Part shown: in pieces, positions 1 to 8,070 of the stretch | Numbering within the stretch: the stretch's first letter is position 1 | Layout of the letters: every line of letters starts with the position of its first letter | The notes under the pieces: generated by a model | Seen by the model: only the letters and a program-made list of their open reading frames with translations | What the model was told of the DNA's origin: nothing | The model's database searches: none | Source: an uncultured Clostridia bacterium | GTDB lineage: Bacteria; Bacillota; Clostridia; TANB77; CAG-508 | Direction of reading: 5' to 3' | Length of the DNA: 36,734 nucleotides | NCBI GenBank assembly: GCA_944386675.1 | Contig: CALXBY010000015.1 | Location: 1 to 36,734 of the forward strand | Made by a program: the position numbers and the translations under genes

Positions 1-16
1 TCAAGCTCTTTAAACT
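1..16 (-). rRNA. Probable 5' tip of a 16S rRNA gene (rest lies outside the window)
   Basis: Read on the minus strand, the window ends in GTTTAAAGAGCTTGA. This matches the start of bacterial 16S rRNA (E. coli AAATTGAAGAGTTTGA) with a T-to-C change at the position of E. coli nucleotide 12. In helix 1 that nucleotide pairs with G22, so the change turns a G-U wobble into a C-G pair and is structurally harmless. Three rRNA-type promoters and a leader lie immediately upstream. Only about 16 nt are visible, so this rests on context as much as on sequence. Another stable RNA start is possible. Confidence 0.45.
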
Positions 17-163
17 TCTTTCTTTTTTGGCTAAAAAACTTTTAAAAAATTTACTTGTTCGGTACAATATTTCTTTTCGAAATATTCTCCGCTTCGGTTT
101 ATTCTCTAAAGGATTTTATTGTTTACTTTTCAATGTACTTTTCTTCGTTCCTCTTGCGGAACG
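17..163 (-). other. Putative rRNA operon leader
   Basis: This untranslated stretch lies between promoter P1 and the presumed 16S start. Two hairpins are visible: CGTTCC/GGAACG (146-151 with 158-163), which would sit exactly at the 5' end of the P1 transcript, and AATATTTC/GAAATATT (66-73 with 79-86). A segment reading TACATTGAAAAGTAAAC on the minus strand (about 122-138) resembles the boxA-type antitermination motif of Firmicutes rRNA leaders (CTTTGAAAACT). Open frames here on the plus strand are shadows without ribosome binding sites. Confidence 0.5.
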
Positions 164-169
164 AGTTGC

Positions 170-198
170 ATTATACTATACCTTGTTTTGTTTGTCAA
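170..198 (-). promoter_or_regulatory. Promoter P1 of the rRNA-like operon
   Basis: On the minus strand there is a perfect TTGACA (193-198), a 17-nt spacer and a perfect TATAAT (170-175). Transcription would start near 163 and run toward position 1. It is the most downstream of three tandem consensus promoters, an arrangement typical of rRNA operons. Confidence 0.8.
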
Positions 199-343
199 TA
201 CTTTTTTTGACATTTTTTTATTTTTTTAATTTGGGCAAAATAAAAAACTAGTAATTGGTTTTTGAGAGTCGTATTTAAATGTGTTTTTATTACTAATTCT
301 CTTGTTTGTTTTTATTATTTTGTCTGTTGCAAGGTACTTATTT

Positions 344-372
344 ATAATAGCATTTTTATTTTTTTATGTCAA
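344..372 (-). promoter_or_regulatory. Promoter P2 of the rRNA-like operon
   Basis: On the minus strand: perfect TTGACA (367-372), 17-nt spacer, TATTAT (344-349). It is the second of the tandem promoters, 174 nt upstream of P1. Confidence 0.75.
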
Positions 373-449
373 GACTTTTTTCGATTTTTTTTATATTTTT
401 TTGTGGTAAGTTTTGACATAAAATTTTCTAAGCAAATCTTAGTAAAATT

Positions 450-478
450 ATATTAACATCTCTTTATCTTTCTGTCAA
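450..478 (-). promoter_or_regulatory. Promoter P3 of the rRNA-like operon
   Basis: On the minus strand: perfect TTGACA (473-478), 17-nt spacer, TAATAT (450-455). It is the third tandem promoter, 106 nt upstream of P2. No open reading frame with a ribosome binding site lies between P3 and position 1. Confidence 0.7.
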
Positions 479-559
479 TACTTTTATAAAATTTTTTTTA
501 ATTTTTATTTTACATTTAATAAAATACAATAATGAAAACATATATAAATAAATAAAACT

Positions 560-583
560 GTAACTAAAAAAAATTTTAGTTAC
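560..583 (-). terminator. Candidate terminator after the GH15 gene
   Basis: Inverted repeat GTAACTAAAA/TTTTAGTTAC (560-569 with 574-583) with a 4-nt A/T loop, about 100 nt past the GH15 stop codon and followed on the minus strand by a T-rich run. The stem is AT-rich. The rest of 484-683 is low-complexity AT-rich DNA with repeated TTTCTATT-like words and no gene. Confidence 0.4.
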
Positions 584-683
584 ATTTTTATTTCTACTTT
601 ATTTCTATTTTATTTCTATTAATTTAATTATATTCTATTAATTATATTTTATCTAATTCTATATTTTATTTATATTAGTTACA

Positions 684-2645
684 TTATTTATTATTATATA
701 ATCTTTCTAAAACGATAATAAACATCGCATGACTCCATCCTAAACCAATGACCCAATTTGGTTTTAAAGTATTGTTGTCAATTTGCTCTCCTAGAAAATA
801 ATGTTTACCTGCTGTTTTTACCACAAAATCAAATGTCTCTTTCGCCTTTTTCTTTTCTCCAGCGTCTAAATAATATAATGTCATCCAAAGATTAGATATT
901 GGCCATGGATTTCCATTCATATAATGGTCATGTTCAAATCTTTGATATCCTCCTGTATAGGTTCTAATACTTAAATTAATCTTTTCAATTGTATTTAATA
1001 TTTTCTTTTCTTTTGGTTTAAAAAGATTAAAAGGTTCTACTACTCCTAATATACTAATATCCATTAATTTATCTTCTGTATTTCTATAGTAGGAATTTGT
1101 TTCTTTATCATACATATTTTCATTGACAAATTTCTTTATTTCTGTCTGTAAGTATGTTAATTCTTTTTCTGTTTTTGATACTTTTTCTTCTTTTAATCGA
1201 TTGTTGTCAAATTCAGAAAGATTTTTATCTAATACTTTATACATTTTTATAATACATTCAAATGCTGCATATATACTTGCCAAAGAGTATAAATGAATTC
1301 CCTCATGCATCTCCCAAATATCATAACTTATATGTATCTTATTCTTATTGGCATACCAGCTGTTTTCAATTTCTTCTTTTACCACATCTCCACTTTGATC
1401 TTTTATCTCTAGCCATTGATATATATATCTTTTTAGAAAATCCACTGCTTTTTCGCACATTTTCAAATTATCTTTTAAAAACTTTTCAGATTTTGTATTT
1501 TTATAATGCTCATAAACACCATATACAACACTTGCAGTTTCATCTATTTGATATCCCCAACAAGGTGCTAATTTTCCATCTGTATAAAATCTTTGCTCCC
1601 ACATCCCATTTTTGCTTTGTGTCATTTTACAGAAGTTTTTATAAAATTTTTCTGTTTCTTTTTGCATATTCAAAATGTCCATTGCTTTTGTAATAAATAC
1701 GGCATCTCTTGGCCAACAATACGCATATCTTCCACATTTTGTAAAATATTCATCAATTTCTGGTGAAGCAATTATTCCTCCTGTTTCTTGATTTGTTAAT
1801 AAAGGAAATAGTAATATTGTTCTTTTGTATATTTCATATATTTTTTCTTCATAACTATTTTCTGATTCTTTTAAATTTAAGCCGTTATGTGATTTCAAGT
1901 ATTTTCTCCAATAACTTTTGGTTAGCACACACTCTTTATTTAAATCTTTTCGTCTAATTCTATCAATTTCATCTTCTATATCAGATATGTTTCTATTTTC
2001 ATCTGTTGCAATACATATTTCTATGGTTTTCTTTTCATTTGGATGGATAACGCCTATTTTATAACTTATGCTTGAATCTTTTGACATGCCAATATAATCT
2101 TTGTCATATATTTCTGTTCTTTTAATTGTTTCTTTACTTCCATTAATTTGATGTTTATCTATCATATAACCTTTTGCAAATGTGGAAATAACAAAATCAT
2201 GAGCATATTGAATCATTCCACTATCAATTACTTTACAACTAACATGATTATTTTCTTCTGATAATAGTTCGGAATGTATATAAAATTCTATATCTAAATC
2301 TATTTTACTATCATTAATAAATGTATATCTTTTTAATAATACATTGTCTTCTCTTATCAAAGCACAATCTGTTTGAAGCATTGTTAAATTAAAATACGTA
2401 TTTGTAATTTCTGTATTCAAAACATTTGTATCTGTATCATAATATTGTTTATAAATATTATTAATATCATCATGTAAATAAATTAAATCAGAATTATTTA
2501 CTTTTACTCCTGTATGGAAGAAATTAATATATTGTCTATTTTCTCTTGAAGGAAAATAAAGTCTTTGCAATTCTCCTTTTGAAGAATAGGTTACTAGCAT
2601 TTTTTTATTTCCTATAATCGCTTCATTTAAATATTTATTTTCCAT
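684..2645 (-). CDS. Glycoside hydrolase family 15 (glucoamylase-like) protein
   Basis: Predicted cytoplasmic exo-acting alpha-glucosidase (glucan 1,4-alpha-glucosidase or a trehalase-like GH15) that would release glucose from alpha-glucans. The 653 residues fit the bacterial GH15 layout: an N-terminal beta-sandwich (about 1-250) and an (alpha/alpha)6 barrel (about 265-650). Visible family signatures are YCWPRDAV (about 309-316), the WEMHEG block (444-449) carrying the likely general-acid Glu, NGNPWPISNLW (about 577-587), and LGEQID (618-623), whose Glu is the likely general base. There is no signal peptide, so the substrate is probably intracellular glycogen or imported oligosaccharide. AAAGGAGAAAA precedes the ATG. 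It is last in its direction before the rRNA promoters, and the gene to its right encodes an unrelated nuclease-fold protein. Substrate specificity cannot be read from the sequence. Confidence 0.88.
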   Translation of the reverse strand: MENKYLNEAIIGNKKMLVTYSSKGELQRLYFPSRENRQYINFFHTGVKVNNSDLIYLHDDINNIYKQYYDTDTNVLNTEITNTYFNLTMLQTDCALIREDNVLLKRYTFINDSKIDLDIEFYIHSELLSEENNHVSCKVIDSGMIQYAHDFVISTFAKGYMIDKHQINGSKETIKRTEIYDKDYIGMSKDSSISYKIGVIHPNEKKTIEICIATDENRNISDIEDEIDRIRRKDLNKECVLTKSYWRKYLKSHNGLNLKESENSYEEKIYEIYKRTILLFPLLTNQETGGIIASPEIDEYFTKCGRYAYCWPRDAVFITKAMDILNMQKETEKFYKNFCKMTQSKNGMWEQRFYTDGKLAPCWGYQIDETASVVYGVYEHYKNTKSEKFLKDNLKMCEKAVDFLKRYIYQWLEIKDQSGDVVKEEIENSWYANKNKIHISYDIWEMHEGIHLYSLASIYAAFECIIKMYKVLDKNLSEFDNNRLKEEKVSKTEKELTYLQTEIKKFVNENMYDKETNSYYRNTEDKLMDISILGVVEPFNLFKPKEKKILNTIEKINLSIRTYTGGYQRFEHDHYMNGNPWPISNLWMTLYYLDAGEKKKAKETFDFVVKTAGKHYFLGEQIDNNTLKPNWVIGLGWSHAMFIIVLERLYNNK

Positions 2646-2763
2646 TTTTATTTTCTCCTTTTATTACTATTTTTTCAATGGTTTATCTTAATTTTTAGCT
2701 AAAATATTATTTCTTAATTACTTTTACATCAAACTACAAAAAGTACATTAATAGCATTCATTT

Positions 2764-4410
2764 CTATCCTTCTATGACATTTAATATCTGCTTTTCTAAG
2801 TCTTTTATTTTTTCATTAATTCTAAAAATATCTTCATCTCGTAAATTATCATCTTGTAAATCTTGATGTACATAAACTTCCATATCTTTTATTTCGCCTT
2901 TTAGTTTTTCTAATCTTTGTAATATTTCTGACTTAATTGTTGGATTTACTTTTCTTTCTATCTTATGTGTCATGACAATTTCTTCATTTAGTTCATAAGT
3001 TTCTCCAAACTCTGGAATCGTAACACCAATTCCTGTTTCTGTTTCTATTTTATCACCTAATATGTCTTGTGATTCTGGTTCTCCATGTACTAAGAAGATA
3101 TGTTTTGGTTTTTTGATATAAGAATATATACAATTCATCAATAATTCTTGGTCTGCATGTCCAGAATATCCTTCTATATATTCTATTCTAGCATTTACTG
3201 CAATTTCTTCTCCAAATATTTTTACAGTTTTTGCTCCATTGACAATATTATATCCTAATGTTCCTGGTGCTTGGTAACCAACAAAAAGAATTGTGCTTTT
3301 TGGGTTCCACAAATTATGTTTTAAATGATGTTTAATTCTTCCTACATCACACATACCACTTGCAGATATGATAATACTTGGTGTTGGATCTTCATTTAAG
3401 GCTTTTGATTCATCTGCTGTTTTTGTAAATTTTAATCCAGGAAATTCCAAAGGATTATCTCCTCTTAATATTTCCGCTTTTGTTTCTTCATCAAATAACT
3501 CTGTGTTTTCTCTAAATACTTCTGTTGCAGATATTGCAAGTGGGCTATCCACATATACAGGTGCTTTCATTAAGGTTTTATATTTTCTTCTAAATTCTTC
3601 ATCTCCACTATGTTCATCTTTTAAATTATTTATTTCATATAAAATTTCTTGTGTTCTTCCTACTGCAAAAGATGGAATAACTACAGTTCCTCCATTATCT
3701 AATGTTTCTGATACAACATCTAAGAATATTTGCGCTTTTTCATCATTTCTCATATGTAATCTGCTTCCATAAGTTGATTCCATAACAAGAAAATCGGTAT
3801 CTTCTATCATAGTTGGTGGGCTTAGTAATGGAATATCATTATTTCCAATATCTCCTGTAAATACAGTTTTGGTTTCTTTATCTCCTTCTTTAACCCATAC
3901 CTCTATAATACTAGAACCCAACATATGTCCTGCATCATTAAATCTTACATGGATTTCAGGTGTTATTTCAATAATTTGGTCATATTCAACAGGTTCAAAT
4001 ATCTCTAGACATCTTGCAGCATCCTCTGCTGTATAGATTGGCTCTATTGGTTTTTCACCTTTTCTTTTTCTTTTCTTATTTTTCCATTCTGCCTCTGTTT
4101 CTTGTATGTGTCCACTATCTGGTAACATTAAAGCACATAAATCACAGGTTGCTTTTTGTGCATATACTTTATTTCTATATCCTTCATTATAAAGTTTAGG
4201 AATTCTGCCTGAGTGGTCTATATGTGCATGAGTTAAAAGCATAAAATCGATTTCTGATGGATTAAATTCGAATGCTTCACTATTCTCCATCTCTTGTTCC
4301 GCTTTTCCTTGCCACATTCCACAATCTACTAAAAACTTTTTTCCAGCCCCTTCTACTAAGAAGTTTGAACCTGTTACAGTTCTTGTTGCACCTAAAAATG
4401 TAATTTTCAT
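2764..4410 (-). CDS. MBL-fold RNA-processing hydrolase with beta-CASP domain
   Basis: Metallo-beta-lactamase/beta-CASP protein with a C-terminal RMMBL segment, of the YSH1/CPSF-like group found in many bacteria and probably a zinc-dependent ribonuclease. Visible motifs are the metal-binding HAHIDH (His61, His63, Asp65, His66), a downstream AGHMLGS histidine, FTGDIG, the beta-CASP helix GRTQEIL, SASGMCDVGR, GYSGHAD and the C-terminal LVHGE histidine. The last 70 residues are a charged helical tail. I start it at 4410, where GAAAGGA lies about 8 nt upstream. The longer in-frame version would overlap the preceding gene and lacks a good ribosome binding site. It follows the 153-aa hypothetical by 16 nt, so it is probably co-transcribed with it. 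Whether it acts on RNA is inferred from the family. Confidence 0.88.
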   Translation of the reverse strand: MKITFLGATRTVTGSNFLVEGAGKKFLVDCGMWQGKAEQEMENSEAFEFNPSEIDFMLLTHAHIDHSGRIPKLYNEGYRNKVYAQKATCDLCALMLPDSGHIQETEAEWKNKKRKRKGEKPIEPIYTAEDAARCLEIFEPVEYDQIIEITPEIHVRFNDAGHMLGSSIIEVWVKEGDKETKTVFTGDIGNNDIPLLSPPTMIEDTDFLVMESTYGSRLHMRNDEKAQIFLDVVSETLDNGGTVVIPSFAVGRTQEILYEINNLKDEHSGDEEFRRKYKTLMKAPVYVDSPLAISATEVFRENTELFDEETKAEILRGDNPLEFPGLKFTKTADESKALNEDPTPSIIISASGMCDVGRIKHHLKHNLWNPKSTILFVGYQAPGTLGYNIVNGAKTVKIFGEEIAVNARIEYIEGYSGHADQELLMNCIYSYIKKPKHIFLVHGEPESQDILGDKIETETGIGVTIPEFGETYELNEEIVMTHKIERKVNPTIKSEILQRLEKLKGEIKDMEVYVHQDLQDDNLRDEDIFRINEKIKDLEKQILNVIEG

Positions 4411-4426
4411 AATTTTATTCCTTTCT

Positions 4427-4888
4427 TCAATTTTTTTTCTTTTCAATATGAAATATATTTTTTATCACATTCCATATTTTTTGATACCATTTTTCTTCTT
4501 GTACTACTAAACTTGTAAGTTCTTCTTTTTTCTTATCTTCTTCAATATGCTGTGTATTTGGTGATTTCTTAAATAAATTATCGGGGTTATATTTTTCCCT
4601 TATTTCTTCTTCTACTTGCCTTAATTCTTCTGCATCACTTAATTGTAGTTCTTTTCTTTTTTCTTTAGAAACTAAAAAATCTCTATAAATCAATCCCAAG
4701 ATAATAATAGTTTCGTTCATTAGTTTTTCTTCTTCTAATGGTTCTTTGATAATAGGGTTATATGAAATATCTTTTTCCTCTCTAACCATTTCTATAAATC
4801 GTCTTGGAATTTTATTTACTAACTCTAATGGCATCATATTAATAATTGCATCTACTTCCGAAAACGCTTGTCTATATTCTTTTTTCAT
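4427..4888 (-). CDS. Conserved-looking hypothetical, 153 aa, with amphipathic C-terminus
   Basis: I do not recognise this protein as a named family. It is highly charged and mostly helical. The N-terminal part (EVDAIINMMPLELVNKIP) looks like a compact folded helical segment. The middle (residues 60-130) is Glu/Lys-rich. The last 20 residues (WYQKIWNVIKNIFHIEKKKN) form an aromatic, basic, amphipathic helix that could bind a membrane or a partner. AGAGGA precedes the ATG, which lies 1 nt after the upstream stop codon, so translation is probably coupled. The upstream 511-aa protein and the 284-aa protein at 32179 carry a comparable Trp-led basic tail. Confidence 0.7.
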   Translation of the reverse strand: MKKEYRQAFSEVDAIINMMPLELVNKIPRRFIEMVREEKDISYNPIIKEPLEEEKLMNETIIILGLIYRDFLVSKEKRKELQLSDAEELRQVEEEIREKYNPDNLFKKSPNTQHIEEDKKKEELTSLVVQEEKWYQKIWNVIKNIFHIEKKKN

Positions 4889-4889
4889 T

Positions 4890-6425
4890 TTATCCTCTTT
4901 CCATATTTTCTGTTCTATCTTCTTTTTGCTTATTCCTATTTGTCATTGCATCTAATATGTTTGCTCTCATTATAACGAATTTACTCTTTAATTCGTGTGG
5001 CGCTTTTTTTACTGCCTCATAATATGTTTTTAGTCGATTTTCCCACATAGTTGTAGAAACTTCATCTTCTTGTTTTTCTGCTTGTGTAACCACTGCTTGA
5101 GCCGGTTCTTGTTGTGTTTGAGTATCAGTTAAAGAAACTTCTTGTTCGTAAGGAATACATCTACCATTACTAACTCTCTTTATTGGCAAACTTCCTTGTG
5201 CTTCTGACATTTCTTGCAACTTTTCATAATTTTCTTCATTTTTCCCTAAAAAAGTAATAACACCTTCATATTCAAAATCTTCTAAAACAATTTCTGAATA
5301 GTTTGTGTTTCCTTTTCCTTGCTCTACTTCCATTTGTTGTGGTAATCCTACTACTATAGAATTTAATGCATAATATTTGTTAGCCACACCATTTCTTGTA
5401 TAGGAATCTTGATTCATTGTTCCAACAATTTTCTTGGGTTTTATAATATATCCATTTCTTTCTCCATATGTATCTTGTTGTTTACCTACTACAACTAAAG
5501 ATGTTGACATATATTTTTCATTAAATTTTCCTTTTATTGGTCCAGATGTTACATGTACTAACATATGGTTTTCATCTTCTAGATAATTTTCCCATGCCTT
5601 TTTAGCAAAGCCATTCCATTTATCAATAAAAGCTTCTTTTTGGTCGATATCATCCCCTATAGTTTCAAACTCTTCTTGTAATTGTTCTAAGGAATACATT
5701 TCTTCTTCTGAAAACATTCCTTCATAATTTTTCAAACTCACAAAAAACTTTTCTATATTTCTTACCCCATCAATTACACGGCGATTTCTAGTTTTTTCAT
5801 AGTCAATTTCAAATGCTTCTATTGAAGGATGTAGACTTTTGCTTCCTAGTCTTTCTAAAAAATCTTTTTCTGAAATCATTCCTTTATCATAAAAATACAT
5901 TATATCATCTATTAGCTCTTCTTCATTCGTGCCTTTACTATAACTTGATAACAAACTTTTTAACTGTCCAAACATGATTGTGTTATCTTTTATCATTGAA
6001 TCTTCCTTTACGAATGATGCTTTATATCTTGTCGTTTCCAATAACGCTAGCTTTTTAGCCATGCTTTCTGATAGTTGTATTGGCACTTCTTCTATCATAT
6101 TCGCTGAATTATATATTTTAGAAACATCAGACATCATGATTTTTCCTTCATCTAATCCAATTCTAGATTTCAGAATATCAAAATTTTCTTTTCCCATGAC
6201 ACGTTCAAAATCTTTTTGCTGTTCTTCTTCTATTGGAATTTCTATATCTAATGTGGTAATTTTGCATAAATCATCTGTTACTACATCATATTCTTTTAGT
6301 TTTGAAACTGCTTTTTTAAAATTATCATCATTACCAAAATCCTCTTCTATCCAAGACCAGTCCTGTTTATCTAATTCTTCTATAATTTCTTTCTTTTTTT
6401 CTGGTGACACTTTAATTTCAAACAT
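4890..6425 (-). CDS. Hypothetical protein, 511 aa, possible ADP-ribosyltransferase-like fold
   Basis: No named family is evident. Residues 1-260 are acidic and helical. Residues about 285-400 are the most structured-looking part: LVHVTSG, KYMSTSLVVVG, YGxRNGYIIKPKKIVG and YSEIVLEDFEYEGVITFLG. An H-x-T, then an S-T-S, then an E-rich strand recalls ADP-ribosyltransferase folds, but the match is by eye only and catalytic function is not established. A Gln/Thr-rich linker (about 425-455) leads to a C-terminal helical tail beginning TTMWENRLKTYYEAVKKAP. It is the middle gene of a three-hypothetical run, with the stop codon 1 nt from the next start and a GAGG about 13 nt before the ATG. Confidence 0.65.
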   Translation of the reverse strand: MFEIKVSPEKKKEIIEELDKQDWSWIEEDFGNDDNFKKAVSKLKEYDVVTDDLCKITTLDIEIPIEEEQQKDFERVMGKENFDILKSRIGLDEGKIMMSDVSKIYNSANMIEEVPIQLSESMAKKLALLETTRYKASFVKEDSMIKDNTIMFGQLKSLLSSYSKGTNEEELIDDIMYFYDKGMISEKDFLERLGSKSLHPSIEAFEIDYEKTRNRRVIDGVRNIEKFFVSLKNYEGMFSEEEMYSLEQLQEEFETIGDDIDQKEAFIDKWNGFAKKAWENYLEDENHMLVHVTSGPIKGKFNEKYMSTSLVVVGKQQDTYGERNGYIIKPKKIVGTMNQDSYTRNGVANKYYALNSIVVGLPQQMEVEQGKGNTNYSEIVLEDFEYEGVITFLGKNEENYEKLQEMSEAQGSLPIKRVSNGRCIPYEQEVSLTDTQTQQEPAQAVVTQAEKQEDEVSTTMWENRLKTYYEAVKKAPHELKSKFVIMRANILDAMTNRNKQKEDRTENMERG

Positions 6426-6443
6426 ATATCTTTTTTAACCTCA

Positions 6444-8027
6444 TTATTCAAAAACTTTTATCTTTTTATTTAATTTGATTTCCAAGTCTTTTTTATTGAT
6501 ATTTTGAAAATCTTCTATTTCTATTTTTTCTTCAAAAGCTTCTTCATCAAACAATTGAATATATCCTTTATCTTTTTCTTTTGCTAATTTAATGTAAATT
6601 TCTTCTAATGAAATTCCTCTTATGTTAAATATATGTCTTAATATTTGTTCATCTATTTCTTTATTTTTTGAAGTTACCATTATTGATTTTAATTCTTGTG
6701 CTTTATCTAATAAAATCCTTCTGGTTTCTTTTAATTCTTCTTTTATTTCCTTTACTTTATATATCTCTTTATCATCATTAAATGGTAATAGGTTATAATA
6801 TCTAAATTCATAGATACCTTCCATAATGTCTGACTTATTTTGTATTTTTTCAATCTTCTCTTTATAGCATTTTAAAAATATTTTTTGTATTTTAATATTG
6901 GTATTTTGTATTTCCTTTTCAATGTCTTTTATCTCTACCAATTTTAAATATTCATATTTTTGTTCCATTTCTTTTTTATATGCAACAAATTTCTTTGGAT
7001 TTAGTAGTTCATTTAATTTTTCTATTTCTTCTAATTTTTCTTCTCTTTCTTTTAGCATCAATTTTGATAAAATTCTTACACTAAAGATTTTTTTCTTTAA
7101 TGGTAATTTTTCGTTTCTTTTTACATATTCATTTTGTAATAAGTCTTTATTATTGATTGTTTCGTCTATTATTTTTATTTCTTTGTTCAAATCTCTTTTT
7201 TGTTTTGTAAGCATCTCTATGAATTTTTCTTTATCATCTATTTTAGATAATTTTTCTTCTATTTCTTTTTTTTCTTTTTCTAGTTTTTCTTTTTCTTTGG
7301 CATTATATTTCATTTCTAACAGTACAGACATTTTCTCAATTTGTTTTAGCATTTCTTTTTGATTTTTTATGCCATAATTTTCTTCTAATCTACTTTTTAG
7401 AACTTCCATATAATCTATAATGAATTCTTTATTATTAATCCATTTTTCTAAAAAATCATATCCTAATAATATTCTTAAATTTTGATAAATCAAATTATAT
7501 TCTATGCTTTCTATTTCATTTCGGATGGTTGTCCAAGAATACCCATTAAAGTCTCTTAATGGTTCTACCATGTCAATATTATTCCCAATATTTATGAGGT
7601 TGGATATGGTTTTATCAATAATTGGATAATCTTTTTTTATAATTGTATCATGTTTACTAATCTTAGCTATACAATATAATAATTTTCTTTCTATTGGATA
7701 ACATACAATTCTTTTATTCTCTTTATCAACCAAAAAAGTTTTTCCATTTAAAATATCTTCACCAGCTGAATTCATCTGACAAATTGTAATACTATCACAA
7801 TTTTCTTCTATCATTTTTATAAAATCCATGATATAGGATTCTTTTGATTTTACATGTTGTTTTACTTTTTCATAATCTTTATAAGAAGCTTCTATTTTAT
7901 ATAAAATATTAAGGAGAAGATTTTTAGCAGTTTCATCAAAAGTTTTCTTTTCTAATATCATTTCAAGTTTGTTATTATAATCTTTTTTTACTAATTTTTC
8001 TAAAAACTTTTCTTTTTTCTTTTGCAT
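6444..8027 (-). CDS. Coiled-coil hypothetical protein, 527 aa
   Basis: Function unknown. It is extremely Lys/Glu/Ile-rich with long predicted coiled coils, most clearly around residues 230-300 (EKEKLEKEKKEIEEKL) and 325-390. The N-terminal third (about 20-215) is mixed alpha/beta and includes a TVxYPIERKLLYCIAK-like segment that may be a globular domain. There is no signal peptide or transmembrane segment. I start it at 8027 because AAAGGAGAAGAAT sits directly upstream; the longer frame adds only a basic leader without its own binding site. It lies 43 nt after ftsK and 18 nt before the 511-aa gene, so the three hypotheticals plus the MBL gene may be read from the ftsK direction. Confidence 0.65.
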   Translation of the reverse strand: MQKKKEKFLEKLVKKDYNNKLEMILEKKTFDETAKNLLLNILYKIEASYKDYEKVKQHVKSKESYIMDFIKMIEENCDSITICQMNSAGEDILNGKTFLVDKENKRIVCYPIERKLLYCIAKISKHDTIIKKDYPIIDKTISNLINIGNNIDMVEPLRDFNGYSWTTIRNEIESIEYNLIYQNLRILLGYDFLEKWINNKEFIIDYMEVLKSRLEENYGIKNQKEMLKQIEKMSVLLEMKYNAKEKEKLEKEKKEIEEKLSKIDDKEKFIEMLTKQKRDLNKEIKIIDETINNKDLLQNEYVKRNEKLPLKKKIFSVRILSKLMLKEREEKLEEIEKLNELLNPKKFVAYKKEMEQKYEYLKLVEIKDIEKEIQNTNIKIQKIFLKCYKEKIEKIQNKSDIMEGIYEFRYYNLLPFNDDKEIYKVKEIKEELKETRRILLDKAQELKSIMVTSKNKEIDEQILRHIFNIRGISLEEIYIKLAKEKDKGYIQLFDEEAFEEKIEIEDFQNINKKDLEIKLNKKIKVFE

Positions 8028-8070
8028 ATTCTTCTCCTTTCTTTTATATTGTTTTTTCATCTGTTCTTCT

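Noticed and set aside
27-456. Open frames on the plus strand at 27-251 and 262-456
   Set aside because: They lie antisense to the rRNA-type promoters and leader, are Phe/Leu/Tyr-rich AT artefacts and lack ribosome binding sites.
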